A stretch of DNA of 37,530 bases from a virus. The stretch spans positions 31,354 to 68,883 of IMG/VR virus record IMGVR_UViG_3300030107_003543; one strand, 5' to 3'. Each line of letters begins with the position of its first letter. Within the stretch, counting starts at the first letter, position 1. The translations under genes and the position numbers were made by a program. The notes below the pieces were generated by a model, which saw nothing but the letters and a program-made list of their open reading frames with translations, was not told the DNA's origin and ran no database searches. This document shows, one piece after another, positions 28,133 to 34,007 of the stretch.

Positions 28133-28372
28133 ATGCAGAATTTTACCATTTATAGTAAAGACGGTTGCCCATACTGTGAAAAAATTCAAGAAGTAATGAA
28201 GCTAGCAAAATTGAGTCATGTTATCTATAAACTTGATGAACATTTTACTAAAGATGGTTTCTATGGACAGTTTGGTGAAGGTTCTACATTCCCTCAAGTA
28301 GTTTTAAATGGTGATAATCTTGGTGGATGTATTGATACTGTCAAGTATTTGCAAGAGAAGAGTATGGTTTAA
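28133..28372 (+). CDS. nrdC: Glutaredoxin
   Basis: 79 residues, the usual size for phage glutaredoxins. The active site CPYC is at 12-15 after the first beta strand (NFTIYSKDG). The cis-proline TFPQVV is near residue 63 and the glutathione-binding GG turn (LGGCIDT) follows. Such proteins supply electrons to ribonucleotide reductase, linking to dNTP supply with the flavin-dependent thymidylate synthase further down. The symbol follows T4 usage. Confidence 0.92.
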   Translation: MQNFTIYSKDGCPYCEKIQEVMKLAKLSHVIYKLDEHFTKDGFYGQFGEGSTFPQVVLNGDNLGGCIDTVKYLQEKSMV

Positions 28373-28401
28373 TTGACAAACAAAAAGTTCTGATGTATAC
28401 T
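28373..28401 (+). promoter_or_regulatory. Sigma70 promoter TTGACA-N17-TATACT
   Basis: TTGACA at 28373-28378 directly follows the glutaredoxin stop, and TATACT at 28396-28401 gives an exact 17-base spacer. The -10 box overlaps the ATG at 28393, so transcripts from here begin downstream of that start codon and would need another start or serve the following genes. Confidence 0.7.
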
Positions 28402-28743
28402 GAAGAGAAGTCTATAAATAAAACCAAAGAACATATCAATCGTGGGGTTGAGTTCATACTAAAAGGAGGTAACAAAAAACCAACTAGTAAAACCATTACC
28501 ATAGGAAATAGAAGTATGACTCTCGACACAATTTTAGTTTTAGTATTACCAATATCTTTATTATTCTTTTTTGTTGGAGGACTGATAGGATGGGTAGCAA
28601 GAGACTACATGATGAACTATCGAGAGATACCACGCCCACATCCAGAAATGTTTGATGAACTAGGTAACTTAGTTCCCGATGAAATTGTAGCATTCAGATT
28701 TGAAAACAATTATGACAACAGCGAAGAAGAAGACAACGACTAG
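28393..28743 (+). CDS. Conserved cyanophage single-pass membrane protein
   Basis: 116 residues from the ATG at 28393. A charged N-terminal part (NKTKEHINRGVEFILKGG) precedes one strong transmembrane helix (about residues 44-69, LDTILVLVLPISLLFFFVGG). A hydrophilic acidic C-terminus follows (PHPEMFDELGNLVPDEIVAF, then EEEDND). The start is uncertain: if transcribed only from the promoter overlapping it, the ATG at 28516 (75 residues, helix kept) would be used. It overlaps the next gene by 32 bases. Function unknown; the location should be the cytoplasmic membrane of the host. Confidence 0.7.
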   Translation: MYTEEKSINKTKEHINRGVEFILKGGNKKPTSKTITIGNRSMTLDTILVLVLPISLLFFFVGGLIGWVARDYMMNYREIPRPHPEMFDELGNLVPDEIVAFRFENNYDNSEEEDND

Positions 28744-29311
28744 GAAACCAAGAGTAGTAAAAGTAGCTGCTCCAATTCCAGATCTTCCTAAAAAACCTTT
28801 TGTATTTGAGGTATTGGATCTTGTATCAAAACAAAAGACAAAGGCAAAGAAGATTGAAGTATTAAGAAAGTATGATGAGTTTCATCTTAGAACTATCTTC
28901 CTATGGAATTTTGATGAGGTAATTCAATCTGTACTTCCAGATGGTGATGTTCCTTATCAATCATATGATGATCAAAATACTTATAGTGGAACTCTTTCAA
29001 CTAAAATGAAAGAAGACATTCGTGCTATGCATGAGACTGGTTCATTCTCTATGGGTGTATCAGATACTCAAGGTAGAACCACTATCAGAAGAGAGTGTAA
29101 GAATTTTTATCATTTTGTGAAAGGTGGTAATGATGGTATGAATAATATGCGTAGAGAATCTATGTTTATTAATATTCTTCAAGGACTTCATCCATTAGAA
29201 GCAGAAATTATTGTTCTTGTAAAGGATAAGAAACTTTCTGATAGGTATAAGATTACTAGAGAGATTGTTGAAGAAGCATATCCTGACATTGTATGGAGAG
29301 ATAGAGCATGA
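28712..29311 (+). CDS. Conserved T4-like cyanophage protein (DUF6433-like)
   Basis: 199 residues from the ATG at 28712; an in-frame TTG at 28700 is less likely. A Lys/Thr/Arg-rich N-terminus is followed by blocks KIEVLRKYDEFHLRTIFLWNFD, LPDGDVPY, FYHFVKGG and RRESMFINILQGLHPLEAEI ending in DKKLSDRYKIT. I recognise this as a widely conserved family of T4-like phages, annotated DUF6433. Its function is unknown, though its conservation beside DNA metabolism genes suggests a replication or nucleotide role. The stop overlaps the next start (ATGA). Confidence 0.72.
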   Translation: MTTAKKKTTTRKPRVVKVAAPIPDLPKKPFVFEVLDLVSKQKTKAKKIEVLRKYDEFHLRTIFLWNFDEVIQSVLPDGDVPYQSYDDQNTYSGTLSTKMKEDIRAMHETGSFSMGVSDTQGRTTIRRECKNFYHFVKGGNDGMNNMRRESMFINILQGLHPLEAEIIVLVKDKKLSDRYKITREIVEEAYPDIVWRDRA

Positions 29312-29652
29312 CTTCTACACCAGAGTTAAAGAAACCTGAAAAGAAACAAGTTATATGGACAAAGGAAGAAAAGGATACTTTGAAAGAAAAGTATGGATCT
29401 GAAATTATTATAGAGGATGGATCTCTTGAAGATGTTTCTACAACAAATGCACCTAGTGATGCATATATTATCAAGTATGTACATGATGATCAGGTTCGTT
29501 ATGATTTAACAAGAGGTACAAAGGTAACTATCTTTGATATGTATTGGGATAAGTTTAAGGGTAGTATAAAGTCTATTGATTATGGTAAAGGTACAGTAAA
29601 ACCTAACCTTTGGGGTTATTCATCACCAACCAAAAAGAAAAAGCGAAAGTAG
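29308..29652 (+). CDS. Conserved cyanophage hypothetical protein
   Basis: 114 residues with a Lys/Glu-rich N-terminal third, a central region (SDAYIIKYVHDDQVRYDLTRG) and a basic Lys-rich end (SSPTKKKKRK). The sequence GTKVTIFDMYWDKFKGSIKS looks like a small beta domain. No family of known function recognised. It is translationally coupled to the upstream gene through ATGA. The end of this operon is followed by an A-run/T-run pair at 29668-29690 that might act as a weak terminator. Confidence 0.65.
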   Translation: MTSTPELKKPEKKQVIWTKEEKDTLKEKYGSEIIIEDGSLEDVSTTNAPSDAYIIKYVHDDQVRYDLTRGTKVTIFDMYWDKFKGSIKSIDYGKGTVKPNLWGYSSPTKKKKRK

Positions 29653-29725
29653 TTTCAAATATATCGCAAAAAAAACTCCGCCATTTTTTTCCTCTGTAGG
29701 ATTTTTGTAACAAATCGTAAACTAC

Positions 29726-29754
29726 TTGCATATATACTATACATGTGTTAATAT
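29726..29754 (+). promoter_or_regulatory. Sigma70-like promoter before riboswitch-like RNA
   Basis: TTGCAT at 29726-29731 and TAATAT at 29749-29754 have a 17-base spacer. Predicted transcription would start near 29761, exactly at the beginning of the structured RNA at 29763, which supports the assignment. Confidence 0.6.
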
Positions 29755-29762
29755 GCACATAT

Positions 29763-29805
29763 CGTTCAACCTCTTAGGAGGTCGCAAGTAAGCCGACTCG
29801 GAACG
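29763..29805 (+). ncRNA. Glutamine-II (downstream-peptide) riboswitch-like element
   Basis: CGTTC (29763-29767) can pair with GAACG (29801-29805) as P1. ACCTC (29769-29773) and GAGGT (29778-29782) form P2 around a TTAG loop. The core then reads CGCAAGTAAGCCGACTC. This arrangement and wording match what I know of the cyanobacterial and cyanophage downstream-peptide RNA, a glutamine-binding riboswitch class found before very short ORFs. A short ORF follows at 29821. The P2 3' strand contains AGGAGG, but it is 37 bases from the ATG, so it is part of the fold rather than the ribosome site. Ligand binding is inferred. Confidence 0.65.
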
Positions 29806-29809
29806 GATA

Positions 29810-29980
29810 CGTTCATTCTCATGGAACTACTTCTCGCCACATTATTATCATGCGAAAGTGCCCAGAGTGTTATCGACAACATCAAATCCTCAACTCCTAA
29901 TAGAGATGAGTTAGTTGAAGTTATACAACTGAGCACTGAGAAGGGATGCTTTGAGGACGCAAAAGCCGACTAAAGGAACG
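29810..29980 (+). ncRNA. Second, degenerate riboswitch-like element enclosing a short ORF
   Basis: CGTTC (29810-29814) can pair with GAACG (29976-29980), and TTCTC (29816-29820) with GAGGA (29953-29957, one G-T). They are in the same order as P1 and P2 of the element at 29763. The 3' core CGCAAAAGCCGACTAAAGGAACGG is strongly similar to that of the first copy. The loop of P2 would hold nearly the entire 50-codon ORF, whose stop lies inside the core. The core lacks the GTA seen in copy one. It may be a working element, or a decayed tandem copy upstream of the DUF4278 gene. Confidence 0.4.
29821..29973 (+). CDS. Short 'downstream peptide' ORF (50 aa)
   Basis: 50 codons starting MELLLATLLSCESAQSVIDN and ending GCFEDAKAD. 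The N-terminal dozen residues are hydrophobic with one Cys, and the rest is amphipathic and acidic. The ATG follows at once after the 5' P2 strand of the second RNA element and has no Shine-Dalgarno. The codons for EDAKAD and the stop make up that element's 3' core, so RNA and protein constraints overlap. Short peptides of this sort are typical genes under downstream-peptide riboswitches. Function unknown. Confidence 0.6.
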   Translation: MELLLATLLSCESAQSVIDNIKSSTPNRDELVEVIQLSTEKGCFEDAKAD

Positions 29981-30012
29981 GAGTAAAATCCCTACTACTT
30001 TGGAGAAAGCCA

Positions 30013-30135
30013 ATGGCAAAAGTCACTTATCGTGGTGTCCAGTACGACACCAACGACAGCAAGCAAGTAAAATCACAGAAGGTTCAAGAAACCTACCGTG
30101 GTATTAAGTTTGAAAAAGAACTCACTGCTGCTTAA
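30013..30135 (+). CDS. DUF4278 family small protein
   Basis: 40 residues with two YRG motifs (VTYRGVQYD and ETYRGIKFE), the hallmark of DUF4278, a small family in cyanobacteria and their phages with no known activity. GGAG at 30002-30005 sits 7 bases before the ATG. It lies downstream of both riboswitch-like elements and is closed by the terminator at 30154, so its mRNA would carry both structures. Glutamine- or nitrogen-responsive expression is an inference from that position. Confidence 0.75.
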   Translation: MAKVTYRGVQYDTNDSKQVKSQKVQETYRGIKFEKELTAA

Positions 30136-30153
30136 TCAAAACTGAATAATATT

Positions 30154-30184
30154 AAAGGAGGGTTATTGCAACCCTCCTTTTTTT
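30154..30184 (+). terminator. Strong rho-independent terminator
   Basis: An 11-bp stem (30154-30164 with 30070-equivalent arm 30170-30180) with a 5-base ATTGC loop is followed by a run of Ts to 30184. It ends the riboswitch/DUF4278 transcript. Confidence 0.92.
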
Positions 30185-30194
30185 ATGCTATACT
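30166..30194 (+). promoter_or_regulatory. Sigma70 promoter nested in the terminator
   Basis: TTGCAA at 30166-30171 spans the terminator loop, and TATACT at 30189-30194 (with TG at -15/-14, an extended -10) lies just after the T run, spacer 17. Transcripts would start near 30201 and serve the gene at 30215 onward. Confidence 0.7.
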
Positions 30195-30214
30195 ATATAA
30201 AATTAAAATTTCTC

Positions 30215-30382
30215 ATGGATAGAGACAAATTGAAACTAATTATTCGCAATATGGAATTGTTAGTTGACTCTCTTAAGGCAGAGGTGTATTCTGATGTAGA
30301 TTCCTATACTGTAGGACTAAATCCAGATTCAAGAGCTGATTATGATGAACTTTATGACGATGATGACGGTTATGCAGACTAG
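30215..30382 (+). CDS. Small acidic conserved phage protein
   Basis: 55 residues from the ATG at 30215. A longer frame from 30185 starts before the predicted transcription start and is rejected. The N-terminal half is helical and basic (MDRDKLKLIIRNMELLVDSL). The C-terminus is strongly acidic with a run of Asp and ends YAD. Similar small proteins sit before thyX in other T4-like cyanophages as far as I recall. Function unknown. It overlaps the next gene by 11 bases. Confidence 0.65.
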   Translation: MDRDKLKLIIRNMELLVDSLKAEVYSDVDSYTVGLNPDSRADYDELYDDDDGYAD

Positions 30383-30533
30383 TAGAGCACAACGACTTGT
30401 TAAAATGCTTGAAAGATTACTCAAGCAAGAACATCTTTATACTGATGATCAACTTAAGACTATTAAGTCTCAACTTAGAGTAGTTAAAGAAGAACTTGCA
30501 CAGTCAAAAACATCAAAAGGATTTGGTAAATGA
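30372..30533 (+). CDS. Small conserved phage protein, helical
   Basis: 53 residues from the ATG at 30372; an in-frame upstream ATG at 30342 is inside the previous gene's acidic tail. The product (SRAQRLVKMLERLLKQEHLY, then QLKTIKSQLRVVKEELAQ, ending SKGFGK) is predicted to be two helices, possibly a coiled coil. Its stop overlaps the thyX start (ATGA). Function unknown. Confidence 0.62.
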   Translation: MQTSRAQRLVKMLERLLKQEHLYTDDQLKTIKSQLRVVKEELAQSKTSKGFGK

Positions 30534-31162
30534 ATGTAAAACTTGTTACTGTTACTCCTGATGCGGAGAAACTCATGGCATATGTTGCCAGAGTATCTAA
30601 CCCATCTAATCAGGATAATGAAAAGTATGCAGGACTATTGAAGTACTGTATTAAACATAATCATTGGAGTGTGTTTGAACAGTCTTCGATGACTCTTGAA
30701 ATAGAAACTACTCGTGCTATTGCTGCACAGATATTAAGACATAGATCATTTACATTCCAAGAGTTCTCACAGAGATATGCAAGTAGTAATGATCTAGGTG
30801 ATATTGAACTACCAGAACTTCGTAGACAAGATACAAAGAACCGTCAGAATTCTACTGATGATTTAGATCCTGAAATAGTTGATAAATTTGAACGTCAGAT
30901 GATTACTTTGTTTAGTTCTGCTAAGAGTCTTTATACACAGATGTTAGATGCTGGTGTTGCTAAAGAGTGTGCTAGAATGGTATTACCACTCTGTACTCCT
31001 ACAAGGATCTACATGACTGGTTCATGTCGTTCTTGGATACATTATATCAATCTACGTTCTGCACACGGTACACAGAAGGAACACATGGAGATTGCAGAAG
31101 CATGTAGGAATGTATTTACCGAACAATTCCCTGCAGTCTCAGAAGCCCTAGAGTGGGTATAA
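30530..31162 (+). CDS. thyX: Flavin-dependent thymidylate synthase
   Basis: 210 residues. The ThyX signature RHRSFTFQEFSQRY lies at 70-83, with the FAD/dUMP-binding RHR at its start. Further conserved blocks are NHWSVFE (44-50), ARMVLPLCTPTRIYMTGSCR, which carries the substrate-binding Arg region, and the HGTQKEHMEIA stretch. The enzyme methylates dUMP to dTMP using methylene-tetrahydrofolate and reduced flavin. It feeds thymidine to phage DNA synthesis, alongside the glutaredoxin upstream. It has AAGGA 7-10 bases before the ATG. A standard cyanophage nucleotide-metabolism gene. Confidence 0.95.
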   Translation: MNVKLVTVTPDAEKLMAYVARVSNPSNQDNEKYAGLLKYCIKHNHWSVFEQSSMTLEIETTRAIAAQILRHRSFTFQEFSQRYASSNDLGDIELPELRRQDTKNRQNSTDDLDPEIVDKFERQMITLFSSAKSLYTQMLDAGVAKECARMVLPLCTPTRIYMTGSCRSWIHYINLRSAHGTQKEHMEIAEACRNVFTEQFPAVSEALEWV

Positions 31163-31165
31163 ATA
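31158..31165 (+). promoter_or_regulatory. Late promoter TATAAATA inside the thyX 3' end
   Basis: A perfect TATAAATA overlaps the thyX stop (31160-31162) and lies 22 bases before the next ATG. It would give the small gene, phoH and following genes a late transcript in addition to the early one from 30166. Confidence 0.65.
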
Positions 31166-31186
31166 TCTTTACATTACGTTATTATT

Positions 31187-31435
31187 ATGGCAACATATCC
31201 TGTTAGAAATAAAGAAACTGGTGAAACGAAAGAAGTTGTGATGAGTGTTCATGACTGGGATCAATGGAAAGAAGACAACCCAGATTGGAGTAGAGATTTT
31301 TCAGATCCAAGTACATGTCCTGGTGTAGGTGAGGTTGGAGAATGGAAAGATAAACTTATAAAGAGAAAGCCTGGTTGGAATGAAGTTCTTGATAGAGCAT
31401 CACGACAACCTGGAGCAAATAAGTTAAAAATCTAA
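31187..31435 (+). CDS. Conserved small cyanophage protein upstream of phoH
   Basis: 82 residues: MATYPVRNKETGETKEV, then a Trp-rich middle (VHDWDQWKEDNPDWSRDFSDPSTCPGVGEVGEW) and WNEVLDRASRQPGANKLK. The middle looks like a short module of the type found in many T4-like cyanophages, with Pro-rich turns. The C-terminal WNEVLDRASRQPG is reminiscent of the tail end of FmdB-type regulators, but the zinc ribbon is absent. It has its own late promoter, and the stop overlaps the phoH start (TAATG). Function unknown. Confidence 0.68.
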   Translation: MATYPVRNKETGETKEVVMSVHDWDQWKEDNPDWSRDFSDPSTCPGVGEVGEWKDKLIKRKPGWNEVLDRASRQPGANKLKI

Positions 31436-32190
31436 TGCCAAGAAGAAAAAAGAGTTCCGATCAACCGATTGGGGTTGGATTGACGACTAAACAAATGAAG
31501 AGGAAGAAACCTCTGAGTGCAGGTTATCTTCTTGATATAGAACCAATCACTGATAATCAGAGAATTTTATTTGAATCTTATAAAGCAAATAAACATCTGA
31601 TTGCATACGGTGCTGCTGGTACAGGTAAAACCTTTGTTACACTTTACAATGCACTTAAGGATGTCTTAGATGATAATACTCCTTATGAGAGAATCTATAT
31701 TGTACGTTCACTAGTTGCTACTAGGGAAATAGGATTTCTTCCTGGTGATTATGAAGATAAGTCTGACATATATCAAGTACCGTATAAGCATATGGTTAAG
31801 TACATGTTTCAGATGCCATCTGATGCAGACTTTGAAATGTTATATGGAAATCTTAAGTCTCAGGATACAATTAAGTTTTGGAGTACTTCATTCTTAAGAG
31901 GTACTACTCTAGATCATTCTATTATAATTGTAGATGAGTTTCAGAATTTAAACTTCCATGAACTTGATAGTATTATGACAAGGGTTGGAGAGAATAGTAA
32001 GATAATGTTTTGTGGTGATGCTAGTCAGACAGATTTACAAAAAACAAATGACAAGAATGGTATTGTAGACTTCATGAACATCTTGCGTAAAATGCCATCT
32101 TTTGATATAATAGAGTTTGGTATTGATGATATAGTTCGTTCAGGACTTGTCAAAGAATATATCATTGCTAAGCTAGACTCAGGTTTATAA
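31435..32190 (+). CDS. phoH: PhoH-like P-loop ATPase
   Basis: 251 residues. Walker A GAAGTGKT is at 59-66, Walker B IIIVDEFQN at 163-171 and a sensor-like CGDASQTDLQ follows, all in the order of the PhoH family. The N-terminus is a basic tail. PhoH is widespread in marine phages. Its role is debated, with phosphate-stress and RNA/helicase-type functions both proposed. It follows the 82-residue gene with overlap and precedes a 2OG oxygenase by 1 base, so all are likely co-transcribed. No Pho box was identified. Confidence 0.93.
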   Translation: MPRRKKSSDQPIGVGLTTKQMKRKKPLSAGYLLDIEPITDNQRILFESYKANKHLIAYGAAGTGKTFVTLYNALKDVLDDNTPYERIYIVRSLVATREIGFLPGDYEDKSDIYQVPYKHMVKYMFQMPSDADFEMLYGNLKSQDTIKFWSTSFLRGTTLDHSIIIVDEFQNLNFHELDSIMTRVGENSKIMFCGDASQTDLQKTNDKNGIVDFMNILRKMPSFDIIEFGIDDIVRSGLVKEYIIAKLDSGL

Positions 32191-32191
32191 T

Positions 32192-32917
32192 ATGCAGATC
32201 TTTAGTGATTATGAACAAGGGAAAAAATTAAACTTTAATTATTCAAAGTCTAAACCATTCCCTCATATAGTCTTGGATAATTTTATTGATAATACTGTAG
32301 CAATGCAGTGTTTTAAGGAATTAAAAACTACAGACTATTGGGTGACTGAATCATCTGATAATGCATATATGGCACCACATCAAGTGAGTAAATGGTTTAC
32401 TCCTTGGGATGCTGAGAGTATAGAACAACTTAGATACACCACACCTACTGTCTATAATACTATTCAGTATTTTAATTCTAAATTATTTCTATCATATCTT
32501 GAGGACTTAACTGGAATACAAGGACTAATGGGAGATCCTGGTTTCTCAGGTGGTGGAGCACACAAGATAAGAACTGGTGGTAAGTTATCATTACATGTTG
32601 ACTTTAATATCCATTCTAAAACAAAATATTTTAGAGTTCTTAATCTACTTCTTTATTTAAATCCTCAATGGGAGGAAGAGTGGGAAGGTGCATTAGAGTT
32701 GTGGGATTTGGATAATAAGAAACTTTCTGATAAGATATATCCTATCTTTAATAGAGCAGTTATCTTTACCTTGTCTGATAAGTCAGTTCATGGACATCCT
32801 GTTCCTTTGAAAACACCAGAGGGAATTGAAAGATATTCCTTGGCACTTTATTATTACATTGAAGAACCCAACCAAGAATATTATGAAAGGAACTCAGTCG
32901 TTTGGCATGAACTTTAA
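32192..32917 (+). CDS. 2-oxoglutarate/Fe(II)-dependent oxygenase
   Basis: 241 residues. Iron ligands are visible in HVD (His135, Asp137), with distal His200 in KSVHGHP and Arg214 as probable 2-oxoglutarate ligand. It is similar in layout to the oxygenase at 25697 (GG..KIRTGGKLSLHVDFN, then NLLLYLNPQWEEEWEGALELW), so the two are paralogues. Its N-terminal 30 residues differ. Substrate unknown. Its place between phoH and a nuclease suggests a nucleic-acid or cell-metabolism role rather than glycan tailoring. The last 11 bases overlap the exonuclease gene. Confidence 0.87.
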   Translation: MQIFSDYEQGKKLNFNYSKSKPFPHIVLDNFIDNTVAMQCFKELKTTDYWVTESSDNAYMAPHQVSKWFTPWDAESIEQLRYTTPTVYNTIQYFNSKLFLSYLEDLTGIQGLMGDPGFSGGGAHKIRTGGKLSLHVDFNIHSKTKYFRVLNLLLYLNPQWEEEWEGALELWDLDNKKLSDKIYPIFNRAVIFTLSDKSVHGHPVPLKTPEGIERYSLALYYYIEEPNQEYYERNSVVWHEL

Positions 32918-33593
32918 GCACGTTGATTTAGATCTCCAACCTCTTGAAAGAGAGCATATAGATGGAGTCAGATACTATAAAATTCCTGATGAAGAAGAAC
33001 CTATTAAGATGGTATCTATTACTTCGGTAACTAGTCATTTTAATAAAGAGATCTTTATTAATTGGAGAAAGAAAGTAGGTAATGAGAAGGCAGATAAGAT
33101 CACGAAAGCGGCAACAACCCGTGGAACTGATATGCATACTCTTACTGAACATTATTTAAAAAATGATGAAGAACTTCCTAAAGTTCCACCCATTTCTGAT
33201 TTCTTATTTAAGATTGCTAAACCTAAACTTAACCTGATAAATAATATATACGCTCTGGAAGGACCGCTATATAGTAAGCAATTGGGAGTTGCTGGAACCG
33301 TTGATTGTATTGCAGAATATGATGGCGAGTTAGCGATAATAGATTTTAAGACATCTAAGAAACCTAAACCACGGGAATGGATTGAGCATTATTTTGTTCA
33401 AGCAATGGCATATGGTTGTATGCTATATGAAATGCGAAACATCCCTATAAAAAAATTAGTCATTATAATGGCATGTGAAAATGGAGAATGCGTAGTCTAT
33501 GAAGAAACTGACAAAGCAAAATACATCAAACTCCTTGGTGAATACATTAGGAAATTTGTTGGAGATAAAATGGAGCTCTATGGAACCAACTAA
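32907..33593 (+). CDS. PD-(D/E)XK family exonuclease
   Basis: 228 residues from the ATG at 32907; a longer frame from 32826 lies within the previous gene. The catalytic core is GVAGTVDCIAEYDGELAIIDFKTSKK, with Asp, then the D-x-K of motif II, as in the RecB/MGME1-like nucleases. A conserved RGTDMHTLTEHYL helix lies upstream (motif I region) and a QAMAYGCM Gln-x-Tyr motif follows. Such proteins occur in the replication region of T4-like cyanophages as a DNA exonuclease, taking part in recombination or host DNA breakdown. It overlaps the gp33 gene by 14 bases. Confidence 0.85.
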   Translation: MNFKHVDLDLQPLEREHIDGVRYYKIPDEEEPIKMVSITSVTSHFNKEIFINWRKKVGNEKADKITKAATTRGTDMHTLTEHYLKNDEELPKVPPISDFLFKIAKPKLNLINNIYALEGPLYSKQLGVAGTVDCIAEYDGELAIIDFKTSKKPKPREWIEHYFVQAMAYGCMLYEMRNIPIKKLVIIMACENGECVVYEETDKAKYIKLLGEYIRKFVGDKMELYGTN

Positions 33594-33840
33594 AGAATTA
33601 GAACAAGCAATAGAGAGTAAGTTTTTAACTCCTCAGAAATTTGCAATGGAAATTGAAAAGATTGTAGCGAATGATGAACTCAATTACATCGATGCTATAC
33701 TACACTATTGCGAAACTAACAATCTTGAGATAGAATCAATAACGAAACTTATATCAAAACCTTTGAAGGAACGATTGAAGTGGGATGCTACCCGTCTTAA
33801 CTTTATGAAAGCAACTTCAAGGGCTAAACTTCCTATATAA
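33580..33840 (+). CDS. 33: Late-transcription coactivator gp33
   Basis: 86 residues from the ATG at 33580, with GGAG 4-5 bases upstream; an upstream in-frame ATG at 33499 lies inside the exonuclease gene. The sequence (FLTPQKFAMEIEKIVANDEL, then YIDAILHYCETNNLEIESI, LISKPLKERLKWDATRLNFM) matches the short T4-like gp33 family, which bridges the sliding clamp gp45 and RNA polymerase carrying gp55 at late promoters. It would act on the AATAAATA boxes listed in this window. The stop overlaps the next start (TAATG). Confidence 0.8.
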   Translation: MEPTKELEQAIESKFLTPQKFAMEIEKIVANDELNYIDAILHYCETNNLEIESITKLISKPLKERLKWDATRLNFMKATSRAKLPI

Positions 33841-34007
33841 TGATTGCTTATCCATTACCACCTCTATCACCTAATCAACAAACATATATTGAGTATAGAG
33901 TATTAGTACCACAACATACTGTTGGGTTTAAAGATGGTGCTCGGTTTGTTGAATCAACTATGGTTCATCCTGAATTACCAAATCCTTATTATTATAATTC
34001 TTTTTGA
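33840..34007 (+). CDS. Small hypothetical protein between gp33 and gp59
   Basis: 55 residues, rich in Pro and Tyr (MIAYPLPPLSPNQQTYIEYR), ending in an aromatic stretch PNPYYYNSF. The start overlaps the gp33 stop (TAATG) and the stop overlaps the gp59 start (TGATG), so it is embedded in a tightly coupled operon, which supports its being real. No family recognised. Confidence 0.62.
   Translation: MIAYPLPPLSPNQQTYIEYRVLVPQHTVGFKDGARFVESTMVHPELPNPYYYNSF

Noticed and set aside
29668-29690. A-run and T-run pair after the gene ending at 29652
   Set aside because: AAAAAAAA and TTTTTTT could pair around a short loop, but a pure A-T stem is a weak terminator. Left unlisted as a feature.
29763-29805. 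tRNA-like structure
   Set aside because: The folded segment is only 43 bases, lacks tRNA arms and fits the downstream-peptide RNA pattern much better. No tRNA gene was recognised anywhere in the window.
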